Positions 1-7,561 of a DNA stretch of 64,000 nt are shown piece after piece. The position numbers were made by a program, and so were the translations under genes. Origin of the DNA: Spirosoma utsteinense (GTDB lineage Bacteria; Bacteroidota; Bacteroidia; Cytophagales; Spirosomataceae); NCBI RefSeq assembly GCF_014282275.1, contig NZ_VFIA01000004.1:214751-278750 (forward strand). The letters are read 5' to 3'. How positions within the stretch are numbered: position 1 is the first letter of the stretch; the number at the start of each line of letters is the position of its first letter. The notes beneath the pieces were generated by a model that had not been told where the DNA came from, ran no database searches, and was given only the letters and a program-made list of their open reading frames with translations.

Positions 1-1196
1 CACCGTCGCAGCGGGCTGTTGCGTCGGCCCTGTTCGGGATGGGTATCGTGCTGGGTCCTACGCTCGGCCCTACACTGGGTGGCTACATCATCGACAATTA
101 CCACTGGAGCTGGATGTTTTACATCAACGTGCCAATTGGTATTCTGGCGGTTTTCCTGAGTCTGGCGTTCATCGACAAAAAAGAAGAAGAACTCAATATC
201 AATCGAAGTGCGATCAAAGTCGATACGTTCGGTATTCTGTTGCTGGCAGTGGGTATTGGCTGTCTGCAATATGTGCTGGAGCGGGGCGAGGCCGACGACT
301 GGTTCGACAGTTCGCTCATTCGCTGGCTAACGATCGCTACAGTCATATCCCTGCCCTTGTTTGTGTGGTGGGAACTACGGGGTACCCGGTCGCCGGTCGT
401 GGATCTGCGAACGCTCAAGAACCGCAATCTGGTGGTCGGTTCCCTGCTGATTGTGGTAGTTGGGTACGGACTGTTCACCTCGGTACTGCTCTACCCGCTA
501 TTCGCGCAGCGGATCGTAGGCATGACGGCCACCCAGACGGGGAAGCTGCTGATGCCGGGTGGACTGATTACATTGCCGATGTTTGCCATTACCGGGCGGC
601 TACTGGCCAAAGGGGTCTCACCAAGGCTCATCGTCATCTTCGGCTACATCGCCTTCGCCACGTTCTGCTTTACGATGTCGACCTATAACGCCGATGCTTC
701 GTCGGGCGACTTTATTTATGCGCTCATTATCCGGGGAATTGGGCTGGCGCTGGTTAACGTACCGCTCATCAACCAGTCGGTATCCACGCTCGAACCGCGT
801 CAACTGCCTACCGGCATTGCTATTGTCAACATGATGCGGCAACTGGGGGGCGCGTTTGGCGTTGCCATCACCAACACCTATGTCACCCAGCGGACCGCGC
901 TGCACCGAACCGAACTCGTCTCGAACTTACAGCCCGAGAATCCGGCACTGACCGAGCGGCTTACGGCCCTTACGCAGGGGTTGATTGCCAGAGGCATCAA
1001 TTCGCTCGATGCGGTGCAGGGAGCTTACAAGAACCTCGATCTGATTGTTACGCGGCAGGCACTGATGGTTTCCTACCTGGACACGTTCCGGCTGGCGGGC
1101 CTGTTCTTCGTTGTTTCTTTTCCGCTGCTGTTTCTGCTAAAAAACAAAAAAATGGACGCGGCAACGGCCAAAGCGGTTGCTGATGCCGCTCACTAA
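1..1196 (+). CDS. DHA2-family MFS drug exporter (EmrB/QacA-like), 5' truncated
   Basis: Inner-membrane proton-coupled multidrug exporter. The reading frame is open from the window edge, so the N-terminal half lies outside. What is visible begins with motif C of drug antiporters (GIVLGPTLGPTLGGYI), followed by WSWMFYINVPIGI, which is typical of 14-helix DHA2 proteins. At least eight hydrophobic segments follow, and the protein ends with a short Lys-rich cytoplasmic tail. The TolC-type gene starts 72 bp downstream on the same strand, so this looks like the end of an EmrAB-TolC-type tripartite operon whose membrane-fusion protein should lie upstream. Substrate unknown. Confidence 0.9.
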   Translation, partial: PSQRAVASALFGMGIVLGPTLGPTLGGYIIDNYHWSWMFYINVPIGILAVFLSLAFIDKKEEELNINRSAIKVDTFGILLLAVGIGCLQYVLERGEADDWFDSSLIRWLTIATVISLPLFVWWELRGTRSPVVDLRTLKNRNLVVGSLLIVVVGYGLFTSVLLYPLFAQRIVGMTATQTGKLLMPGGLITLPMFAITGRLLAKGVSPRLIVIFGYIAFATFCFTMSTYNADASSGDFIYALIIRGIGLALVNVPLINQSVSTLEPRQLPTGIAIVNMMRQLGGAFGVAITNTYVTQRTALHRTELVSNLQPENPALTERLTALTQGLIARGINSLDAVQGAYKNLDLIVTRQALMVSYLDTFRLAGLFFVVSFPLLFLLKNKKMDAATAKAVADAAH

Positions 1197-1268
1197 CCGG
1201 CTGATCGGGAGTAGCACCCGGTCTGCATAACTATCTGACGGGTCAGGCGGGAGCCGGGCCCAGACAAC

Positions 1269-2609
1269 ATGATGAAACTTTCGCATTCATACTACCTGGC
1301 CTTACTCCTGACGGGTTTGACGGTGCAGGCACAAACACAAACGCAGCCAACCCAAACGCCCGATGGACTACGGTCGCTGGTGCAACAGGCTGCGGCTTAT
1401 TACCCGGTTCTCAAACAGCAGCAGGAACAGATACGGGCGGGTGAACTGCGGGTCGACATTGCACATACGGCGATGCGTCCCACGGTAAATCTGAACGGCA
1501 GTTACACGTACATCACCCCTGTTCCCCAGTTTGCGCTATCGCTCAACGGGGAGGATGTCGTTGCCAAACTGGCCCCGAATAACAGCCTTAATGGTAATGT
1601 CTCAGTTGGACAAACGATTTATGACTTCGGGCGCACCGAGGCTGCCGTTCGGCAGGCGGCCGACAATGTACAGGTGCTGCGCCGTAGTCTGGAGATAAGC
1701 CAGCAGAATCTGGCATATCAGGTAGCGACAGTCTACTACGGCATTGGGTTTCTGCAACGTGGTCTGTCGGTTCAGGACTCGGTTATCAAGACGGCCAGCG
1801 CCAACGTACGGCTGCTGACGACACGGCTACAGAATGGCGATGCCCTCGAATACGATGTGCTGACACAGGCGGTTCGGGTTAAAACAGCGCAGAATCGACG
1901 GATAGAAATCCAGAATCAGCTGGAGCGGCAGCTGGCCACGCTGACATTCCTGACGGGGAATCCCAGTCCGGATATCAGCCAGGCTGTAGATCAGTTCAGC
2001 CAGCGCGCAACGGGTAACGCGGTGACGCAGCCATATAACCTCGACGGTGATCTGGCACCGGTTCTGGCGGGCAACAAAGAGGTGCAGCTGGCTCAGGACC
2101 GGGTCCGGGCGGCCGAAACGGATATTCTGGTGAATGACAAGGCGGGCAGACCCAACATTGGCTTTAGCGGGAATGCCGGTTATAAGAATGGCTATCCGCT
2201 CAATGTCGACCAGTTGCGGGCCAACATGGCGGCTGGAGTTGGTATTGTCGTGCCGCTTTATGCAGGCAAACGTTACCAGTTGCAGAACCAGGTTGCGCAG
2301 ATGAACCTGAACGCCAGCCGGTATGCCGTTGAAACGGCCAACGCGCAGCTTCGGCAGAGTATCGCCCAGCTAAACGCCGATATCCGCAGCAACCAGACAC
2401 GCCTGACCAATCTGGAAACACAGGTGTTGCAAGCCCGTAAAGCGCTCCAGATCGCTAACGCCCGGCTCCGTAACGGCGTCATCACCAACGTGGAACTGCA
2501 AAGTGCCGAAACAGGCGTTGAAGAAGCCGAACTCGGACGACTGAACTTCCAGTACCAGCTGTTGCTTAATCAATTGGAGTTAAAGCGGTTACAGGGCGAA
2601 GGCCTGTAG
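1269..2609 (+). CDS. TolC-family outer membrane efflux protein
   Basis: Outer-membrane channel component of a tripartite exporter, 446 aa, usual family length. It has a cleavable signal peptide (KLSHSYYLALLLTGLTVQAQ). Two OEP repeats follow, each with long alpha-helical stretches (VAYQ/NLAYQVATVYYGI near residue 150 and AETGVEEAELGRLNFQYQLL at the end) and the IYDFGRTEA motif near residue 120. It probably pairs with the MFS exporter just upstream. The gene starts ATGATG, so the start could be one codon later. The stop codon TAG lies inside the left arm of a long inverted repeat (2604-2705), so the last residues GL* are written by the repeat. Confidence 0.9.
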   Translation: MMKLSHSYYLALLLTGLTVQAQTQTQPTQTPDGLRSLVQQAAAYYPVLKQQQEQIRAGELRVDIAHTAMRPTVNLNGSYTYITPVPQFALSLNGEDVVAKLAPNNSLNGNVSVGQTIYDFGRTEAAVRQAADNVQVLRRSLEISQQNLAYQVATVYYGIGFLQRGLSVQDSVIKTASANVRLLTTRLQNGDALEYDVLTQAVRVKTAQNRRIEIQNQLERQLATLTFLTGNPSPDISQAVDQFSQRATGNAVTQPYNLDGDLAPVLAGNKEVQLAQDRVRAAETDILVNDKAGRPNIGFSGNAGYKNGYPLNVDQLRANMAAGVGIVVPLYAGKRYQLQNQVAQMNLNASRYAVETANAQLRQSIAQLNADIRSNQTRLTNLETQVLQARKALQIANARLRNGVITNVELQSAETGVEEAELGRLNFQYQLLLNQLELKRLQGEGL

Positions 2610-2705
2610 AGACGCAACCCTTCGCGTCTCGGATGCGTCAGCAATTTGTCTTCTTGATGAAAATTTGCTGACGCATCCGAGACGCAAGGGGTTGCGTCTC
2701 TACAG
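2604..2705. repeat. REP-like palindrome, GTAGAGACGC family, copy 1
   Basis: Two arms of about 43 bp, nearly perfect, are separated by a short AT-rich loop. The left arm begins CTGTAGAGACGCAACCC and runs through GGATGCGTCAGCAA; the right arm is its reverse complement ending TTGCGTCTCTACAG. The same core occurs at 31662-31716, 47181-47208 and 47789-47902. It separates tolC (+) from comB (-) and may also act as a bidirectional terminator. It overlaps the tolC stop codon. Confidence 0.85.
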
Positions 2706-2727
2706 ATAGACGCGAAGGGTTGTGTTT

Positions 2728-3441
2728 TTATAGCCCTTCCATCGCTACCAGGGCGTTGCCGCGTAGTACGGGGACAACGTCGTACAGGTCGTGCTGAAGA
2801 CAGTAGGTAATGTCTTTCTGAATGCCCAGCCGCTGGAGCCGTTTGATGTGGGATGAGTTCGAGAGGTAGCCTGCCAGGTTGTCTTTGCCCTGTTCGTATA
2901 GCCGCCATGCCATAATAGCGCTGTCTTCGGCCATAGCATAGCTATCTTTCAGGCGGTCGACCAGCGCCCCGGCAAACAGAGTGTCTTCCAGGTTGACACG
3001 GCCTTTCCAGCCTGCACACAAGACCATGACGTCGTACCGCTCGGTTTTGAGGTAACGCACAATGGCTTCCAGATTCAGGAATGACCCGACCAGCACTTTT
3101 ACCGCCGAACGCGATTTTGTAATAGCCAGTGTACCGTTGGTAGTTGTCATCGCTACGTTGGCATCCCGGATTTGTTCATCCATATACGTGAACGGCGAGT
3201 TGTCCAGCTCGAATCCGTCGACCCGGCGGGCATTGCGTTCAGCTGCGGCCAGATAACCACGCTCCTGCCACATCTGACACTCATCGATGGTAGCAACCGG
3301 GATAATGGTTTTAACCCCGTAGGCAAAGGCTGTAACCATACAGGAGGTTGCCCGGAATACGTCGGCAACGACTACAATGGTATTCTCTACAGCGTGTAGA
3401 TGCAATAAATCAGGGGTAAGACAAACGTCGATTTGTTTCAT
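2728..3441 (-). CDS. comB: 2-phosphosulfolactate phosphatase (ComB family)
   Basis: ComB-family Mg-dependent phosphatase, 237 aa, cytoplasmic. Characterised members hydrolyse 2-phosphosulfolactate to sulfolactate, a step of coenzyme M synthesis in methanogens. In Bacteroidota, which do not make coenzyme M, the product probably serves sulfolactate or sulfonolipid metabolism; that role is inference. Recognisable stretches are VVVADVFRATSCMVTAFAYG near the N-terminus, ERNARRVDGFELDNSP, the TTTNGT turn near residue 110 and LCAGWKGRVNLEDTLFAG near residue 150. The length matches the family. It is convergent with tolC and lies upstream of nothing obviously related. Confidence 0.85.
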   Translation of the reverse strand: MKQIDVCLTPDLLHLHAVENTIVVVADVFRATSCMVTAFAYGVKTIIPVATIDECQMWQERGYLAAAERNARRVDGFELDNSPFTYMDEQIRDANVAMTTTNGTLAITKSRSAVKVLVGSFLNLEAIVRYLKTERYDVMVLCAGWKGRVNLEDTLFAGALVDRLKDSYAMAEDSAIMAWRLYEQGKDNLAGYLSNSSHIKRLQRLGIQKDITYCLQHDLYDVVPVLRGNALVAMEGL

Positions 3442-3460
3442 AGAAAGTGATGTAAGTCAT

Positions 3461-3553
3461 AGTAGTCGTAAGTCGTAGTAGTCGTAAGTACTTGGAACAG
3501 GGGGGGGCGTCAGCCCCTTACGACTACTACGACTTACGACTACTACGACTACT
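3461..3553. repeat. Inverted repeat built of GTAGTCGTAAG units
   Basis: The left arm (3461-3488) contains AGTAGTCGTAAGTCGTAGTA and the right arm (3517-3553) carries the complementary CTTACGACTACTACGACTTA repeated. The loop contains a run of eight G. The arms are themselves tandem repeats of about 11 bp. The right arm includes the stop codon of gcvT (TAG at 3551-3549, minus strand). It lies between gcvT and comB, both on the minus strand, so it may be a transcription terminator or mRNA-stabilising hairpin for gcvT. Confidence 0.75.
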
Positions 3554-4643
3554 TATTGACAAATGGTAATTTAACGACCTGGGCTTTGAGGAGTTTGTCA
3601 CGAACCTTCACGAACAGGTCGGTGCCGGGCTTGCTGAAGGCGGTAGGTACATACCCCATACCGATGCCCTTGCTGAGCGTGGGCGACTGAGTGCCCGACG
3701 TGACCTCTCCCAGTTTCTGGCCGTCGGCATCGGTTAGTTCGTAATGGCCGCGCGGGATACCCCGGTCGATCATCTCGAAAGCAATGAGTTTGCGCGCGAG
3801 TCCCTGCTCTTTTTGCTGTTTGAGTATGTCGGCGTCGATGAAGTCGTGGGTGAACTTGGTAACCCAGCCCAGACCCGCTTCCAGGGGTGATGTCTCGTCG
3901 GTGATGTCGTTGCCGTAGAGGTTATAGCCCATTTCGAGCCGGAGCGTGTCGCGCGCGCCGAGGCCGATGGGTTTGATGCCGTAGGGGGCTCCGGCTTCCA
4001 TGATCGCGTTCCAGACACCTTCGGCCTGGTGGTTCGATACATAGATCTCGAATCCGCCCGCGCCCGTATAGCCCGTTGCCGATACGATTACGTTGGCATA
4101 GCCGGCGAAATCGGTTTTCTCGAAGGTGTAGTAACCCATCGAGTCGAGCTTGGCGGGGGTAAGCGATTCAAGTGCTTTAGCCGCCAGTGGACCCTGCACG
4201 GCAAACAGGCACATATCGTCGGAGATGTTGACCAGCGTCAGGTTGGCATCGGCATCGACGTGCTGGTTGATCCAGTTCCAGTCTTTCTCGATATTCGACG
4301 CGTTGACGACGAGCATGTATTCGAGCGGGCTGATGCGGTACACGAGCAGGTCGTCGACAATGCCGCCCCGCCCATTGGGCAGGTAGCTATATTGTACCTT
4401 ACCATCGAAGAGGGTACTGGCGTCGTTGGCCGACACGCGCTGGATCAGGGCCAGGGCGTCTTCCCCTTTGAGGATAAACTCGCCCATGTGCGATACGTCG
4501 AAAACGCCAACGCTGTTGCGGACGGTGTTATGCTCATCGAGATCGGATGAATAACGAACGGGCATTTCGAAGCCCGCAAATGGCACGATCTTCGCGCCCA
4601 GTTGTTGATGAATAAGATGGAGAGGGACTTGCTTTAGCGACAT
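3549..4643 (-). CDS. gcvT: Aminomethyltransferase, glycine cleavage system T protein
   Basis: Transfers the methylene group of the aminomethyl-lipoyl H protein to tetrahydrofolate, releasing ammonia. The 364 aa length is standard. Family signatures run throughout: GAKIVPFAGFEMPVRY at the N-terminus, GVFDVSHMGEF near residue 45, SATGYTGAGGFEIY near residue 190, GLGARDTLRLEMGYNLYGNDI near residue 230, and the C-terminal GEVTSGTQSPTLSKGIGMGYV. No other gcv gene is nearby. A -7-like box TAAATTTG lies 20 bp upstream of the start. The stop codon is inside the inverted repeat 3461-3553. Confidence 0.95.
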   Translation of the reverse strand: MSLKQVPLHLIHQQLGAKIVPFAGFEMPVRYSSDLDEHNTVRNSVGVFDVSHMGEFILKGEDALALIQRVSANDASTLFDGKVQYSYLPNGRGGIVDDLLVYRISPLEYMLVVNASNIEKDWNWINQHVDADANLTLVNISDDMCLFAVQGPLAAKALESLTPAKLDSMGYYTFEKTDFAGYANVIVSATGYTGAGGFEIYVSNHQAEGVWNAIMEAGAPYGIKPIGLGARDTLRLEMGYNLYGNDITDETSPLEAGLGWVTKFTHDFIDADILKQQKEQGLARKLIAFEMIDRGIPRGHYELTDADGQKLGEVTSGTQSPTLSKGIGMGYVPTAFSKPGTDLFVKVRDKLLKAQVVKLPFVNK

Positions 4644-4662
4644 CTGCGCGGGGGTTATCCGG

Positions 4663-4670
4663 CAAATTTA
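4663..4670 (-). promoter_or_regulatory. Putative Bacteroidota -7 promoter box of gcvT
   Basis: Reads TAAATTTG on the minus strand, an exact match to the Bacteroidota -7 consensus TAnnTTTG, 20 bp before the gcvT start. No convincing -33 TTTG was found at the usual distance. The palindrome ACAGACTTCAGTCTGT (4681-4696) sits where the upstream part of the promoter would be. Confidence 0.45.
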
Positions 4671-4680
4671 CGAACGTACC

Positions 4681-4696
4681 ACAGACTTCAGTCTGT
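4681..4696. repeat. 16-bp palindrome ACAGACTTCAGTCTGT upstream of gcvT
   Basis: Seven-base arms ACAGACT/AGTCTGT around TC. It shares the GACTTCAGTC core with the palindrome at 24016-24075, so it could be a minimal member of that repeat family. Alternatively it could be an operator over the gcvT promoter. Confidence 0.4.
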
Positions 4697-4767
4697 TTTA
4701 ACCGGAACGCGGGCAAAAACAGTCTTCACATTATAGCAGGCGCTGGCTCAAACCGAAGCTTCTGCGG

Positions 4768-6225
4768 CTACTGGAGCGTAAAATTGATCGGCAGATTGTA
4801 CTTTACCCGTACGTTCTGGCCGCGCTGGTTACCCGGTTTCCACCGGCCGTTCATGGCTTTCACTACGCGCAGGGCTTCCTGGTCGAGTTCAGGGTGTACG
4901 CCACTCTGCACTTCGTAGTCACACAGGCTGCCATCGGTGCAGACGACGAAACTAATGTAGACCTTGCCCTGGGCGTTGGCTCGTTGGGCGTTGGGTGGAT
5001 ATTGAAGGTTCTGGGCGAGAAAGTTGCCGAGCCCCTGCATACCGCCTTTGAATTCAGGTTGCTGTTGATGAACGGCGTATCGTACTGTATCGCTTCCCGC
5101 GGTTAAGGCTTTTCCGCCCTGGCAAATGCCCTTGTCGTATCGTTCTTCGTAGTGATAAGACCCGTCGGCATAGCGGCCCGTCCAGATGCCCTGTTTCATG
5201 CCGGCCTTGAGCAGGCCCTGCTCAATAAGCCGGGTCTGTCTGCTGGAATCGCTGCGTGACATGACTGGCTGTATATCAATCACGGTGCCGTTTCCTTCAC
5301 TGACCAGCTGACGTCCCGTGCTATCCCAGAAAGCAGCGATCTGGTCGGGTTGGGTAATTGTCATCGTCTTCGGTTTGGGAACGGTCCAAACCTGTTTGAT
5401 CTGTCCGTTCGGGTGCCACGAACGCAGCGTGTTTTCCTGATCACCATAGTCCGTTCGCTGCGCTACCACCCCATTGGCGTGGTAGGTTAGTTCATAGTTG
5501 GTCTGTTTGTCATTTTCGTAGAAAACCCGGCGAACGGCTTTGCCATCCTGGTCGATATCGGTTACCCAGCCCTGCCACTGCTTAGTGGTCTGCTGAATCC
5601 CCTGCCTGAAAACCGGTTTACCCCAGGGACTGCGCTCCTCAATTTTCTGACGGACGAACGGCAATCGGTACGATTCTTTCCACTCCTGCCGCTTCCGCTG
5701 GAATACAACGATGTCGCCGTTGGGCAAACCATTTGTGTCGAGGGGGGTAACCTGCCTGAACTCCGCCCGGGCGCTGCTATCGGGCAGCAGGTTCTGTTTC
5801 GTATCGTAATAGGTGATTCGGGTTCCATTCGCGAAGGCATACGGAGCACTGGCTTTGAAAGTGACCGGCATGGTAACCGTCTGGCGAACAGCTTTACCCC
5901 CTTTATACGCTGGTTGCCAGGCGTTGAAGAGGCTAAAAACGCGCAGAGCCTCGCGGTCGCAGTCGGGCCGGAACGACTGCATGAGTTTTACGTCGGATAC
6001 CCGTCCATCGATTTCAACAATGGCACCAAGGATAACGCGCCCACTCAGCCCGCTGGCTTCGACGACGACCGGTTTGCGGAGGTTGTTTTGCAGGAAGGCG
6101 TTGAAGAAGGGAATACCACCGCGCGGTTGAGCCGCACTGTCGGTTTCAAAATTCTTGTAAACAGGCTCCTGGGCAAACGCACTGGTGGAGATTATGAGGG
6201 CGCAAAAAAGGAAAAGGTTTTTCAT
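4768..6225 (-). CDS. Secreted TonB-C domain protein with YwqK/MORN-like repeats
   Basis: Envelope protein of 485 aa with signal peptide MKNLFLFCALIISTSAFAQ; the frame extends 54 bp further upstream but the signal peptide fixes this start. There are two TonB C-terminal-like modules. One is near residues 40-125 (SGRVILGAIVEIDGRVSDV, DREALRVF). The other is at the extreme C-terminus (NAQGKVYISFVVCTDGSLCDYEV, LDQEALRVVKAMNGRWKPG). Between them lie several short Y/G/W repeats such as LTYHANGVVAQRTDY and RSWHPNGQIKQVW, like the MORN/YwqK repeats of Bacteroidota proteins. There is no N-terminal transmembrane anchor as in true TonB, so an energy-transducing role is not shown. A promoter-like pair lies at 6277-6305. 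Confidence 0.75.
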   Translation of the reverse strand: MKNLFLFCALIISTSAFAQEPVYKNFETDSAAQPRGGIPFFNAFLQNNLRKPVVVEASGLSGRVILGAIVEIDGRVSDVKLMQSFRPDCDREALRVFSLFNAWQPAYKGGKAVRQTVTMPVTFKASAPYAFANGTRITYYDTKQNLLPDSSARAEFRQVTPLDTNGLPNGDIVVFQRKRQEWKESYRLPFVRQKIEERSPWGKPVFRQGIQQTTKQWQGWVTDIDQDGKAVRRVFYENDKQTNYELTYHANGVVAQRTDYGDQENTLRSWHPNGQIKQVWTVPKPKTMTITQPDQIAAFWDSTGRQLVSEGNGTVIDIQPVMSRSDSSRQTRLIEQGLLKAGMKQGIWTGRYADGSYHYEERYDKGICQGGKALTAGSDTVRYAVHQQQPEFKGGMQGLGNFLAQNLQYPPNAQRANAQGKVYISFVVCTDGSLCDYEVQSGVHPELDQEALRVVKAMNGRWKPGNQRGQNVRVKYNLPINFTLQ

Positions 6226-6276
6226 GAATGGGTGTTGATGGATGAAGGCTAAAGTAAAAAAGAAACTATTTACGCT

Positions 6277-6305
6277 CAAAGAGATACTGTCTGTTCTTTA
6301 TCAAA
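6277..6305 (-). promoter_or_regulatory. Putative -33/-7 promoter for the TonB-C protein gene
   Basis: On the minus strand TTTG (6305-6302) is followed after 17 bp by TCTCTTTG (6284-6277), close to the Bacteroidota pattern TTTG-N19-TAnnTTTG. It lies about 50 bp before the chosen start at 6225, which supports that start over the longer frame beginning at 6279, inside the -7 box. Confidence 0.45.
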
Positions 6306-6367
6306 TTTGTGTCGATAAACGTAACTTCTATAACTAATCGTTATCGATTGGTATGGTACCTGGCACA

Positions 6368-6452
6368 TGACAACCACTACCAGGGGCTACGCCCACTGGC
6401 AGGGTGTGTGCCTAACCCTGCCAGTGGGCGTAGCCCCTGGTAGTGGTTGTCA
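6368..6452. repeat. 38-bp perfect inverted repeat, CCAGGGGCTACGCCC family, copy 1
   Basis: Arms 6368-6405 and 6415-6452 are exact reverse complements (38 bp) around a 9-nt loop. The left arm contains CAACCACTACCAGGGGCTAC followed by GCCCACTGGCAGGGT. A second, slightly diverged copy is at 30322-30406. It lies between divergent promoters, where a terminator is not expected, which favours a mobile or REP-like origin. Confidence 0.85.
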
Positions 6453-6587
6453 TTCGAGTAGTGGACACATGACAGGTAATCTGATCGGCTCAGGGCCTGG
6501 TATCAGGTGCATGGGTAAATCAGGAATTGGGTATCCTTATAGTAAAAGCTGTTTGCAATGTATCAAGCACTTATCATTTATCTACGT

Positions 6588-7379
6588 ATGAAACGTTCCG
6601 TTTTCATCCAAACCAAGGTCCGCTGGGCGTTATTCGTCGTAGCGGCTGGTGCAGGTCTGGCCCTAACCGTTAAAGAGCCCATTGGTGTGGGTGCTAAAGT
6701 GCCGAAAGGAGCCGAAGTCCTCTTCGATGGGTCACGTAAGATGCTCGATGAAAAATGGATTTACTGGGAAGGGCCCAGGCTGGCCGCAACCATGCCCATC
6801 AAATGGCAGGTCGAGAAAGATCCGGCCGGTAGCGGCACGGTCATGAACACCAATGATCCGGCTGCGGCCGGTGGCAAGTACGGAGCGGCCGACATTGTTA
6901 CAAAAGAAGCATTTCGCGATTTCCGGCTGCACGTCGAATTTTTCGTCAGCAAGCCCGGCGGCAACAGTGGCGTATACCTGCAAAACCGCTACGAGGTGCA
7001 GATCGTCGACGGCGACACTACCTCGCACGGGATGGGTGCCATCATCAACGAATCTAAATCACCTTATAAGTACTATACCGGTCCCGGCAAGTGGAACGCC
7101 TACGATATTCAGTTCCGGGCGGCCCGGTTCCAGAACGGCAAACGGACCGAACCCGCCATGGCGACCATCTACCTCAACGGGACGAAGGTACATACCAACC
7201 AGTCCATCAGTCAGGTATGGGGCGGTCCTAACTCGGGTATCGATGGGGGAAATGACGGCGGCAAAGGCGTTACCGATACGCCGGGTGGTATCAAACTACA
7301 GGCCGAAGGGCACGATGTGCTGTATCGCAATATCTGGATTCGTAAAATTGACCTGAAACAGGCTGATACGGATTTTTAG
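6588..7379 (+). CDS. DUF1080 protein (3-keto-disaccharide hydrolase-like), secreted
   Basis: A 263-aa protein with an N-terminal hydrophobic signal segment (MKRSVFIQTKVRWALFVVAAGAG). A DUF1080 concanavalin-like domain follows: VLFDGSRKMLDEKWIYW at the start, FRDFRLHVEFFVSKPGGNSGVYLQNRYEVQI near residue 110, and the C-terminal GGIKLQAEGHDVLYRNIWI. The family hydrolyses 3-keto-glucosides made by Gfo/Idh/MocA-type 3-dehydrogenases, so the Tat-exported oxidoreductase just downstream (7562) fits as its partner. The frame is open 30 bp upstream, but the Met at 6588 starts a proper signal peptide. Confidence 0.85.
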   Translation: MKRSVFIQTKVRWALFVVAAGAGLALTVKEPIGVGAKVPKGAEVLFDGSRKMLDEKWIYWEGPRLAATMPIKWQVEKDPAGSGTVMNTNDPAAAGGKYGAADIVTKEAFRDFRLHVEFFVSKPGGNSGVYLQNRYEVQIVDGDTTSHGMGAIINESKSPYKYYTGPGKWNAYDIQFRAARFQNGKRTEPAMATIYLNGTKVHTNQSISQVWGGPNSGIDGGNDGGKGVTDTPGGIKLQAEGHDVLYRNIWIRKIDLKQADTDF

Positions 7380-7398
7380 GTTTGCCGGTATGAAATAA

Positions 7399-7477
7399 CC
7401 CACAGATGAATCTGATACCCGCGGATGAATCTGATAACCCACAGATGAATCTGATAACCCACAGATGAATCTGTGGG
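7399..7477. repeat. Four tandem 19-20 bp units CCCACAGATGAATCTGATA
   Basis: Units begin at 7399, 7418, 7438 and 7458. The second has two substitutions (CCCGCGG) and the last ends CTGTGGG, giving a self-complementary unit CCCACAGAT/ATCTGTGGG. The array lies directly after the DUF1080 gene. The units are contiguous with no spacers, so it is a short tandem array and not a CRISPR. Confidence 0.75.
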
Positions 7478-7510
7478 CTAGGGGGCGACAATACCGAAAA
7501 ATGGTTTTAT

Positions 7511-7544
7511 TTGTAGTGTCACACCAATTCCTGTGACACTACAA
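7511..7544. promoter_or_regulatory. Inverted repeat TTGTAGTGTCAC-N10-GTGACACTACAA before oxidoreductase
   Basis: Perfect 12-bp arms with a 10-nt spacer end 17 bp before the start codon at 7562. The position suits an operator or a 5' leader hairpin controlling the Gfo/Idh/MocA gene. It could instead be a terminator for the upstream DUF1080 gene, but there is no following T run. Confidence 0.55.
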
Positions 7545-7561
7545 CGCAATACCCTACATCT

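Larger units (their letters stand above)
6226..6587. other. Gene-free stretch holding a promoter and a long palindrome
   Basis: The 362-bp region divides divergent genes. Apart from the promoter at 6277-6305 and the palindrome at 6368-6452, no further structure or credible coding frame is seen. Confidence 0.6.

Noticed and set aside
3500..3507. Run of eight G as a phase-variation tract
   Set aside because: It lies in the loop of an intergenic inverted repeat, outside any reading frame or promoter.
7399..7477. Possible CRISPR array
   Set aside because: Only four contiguous 19-20 bp units without spacers and no cas genes in the window.
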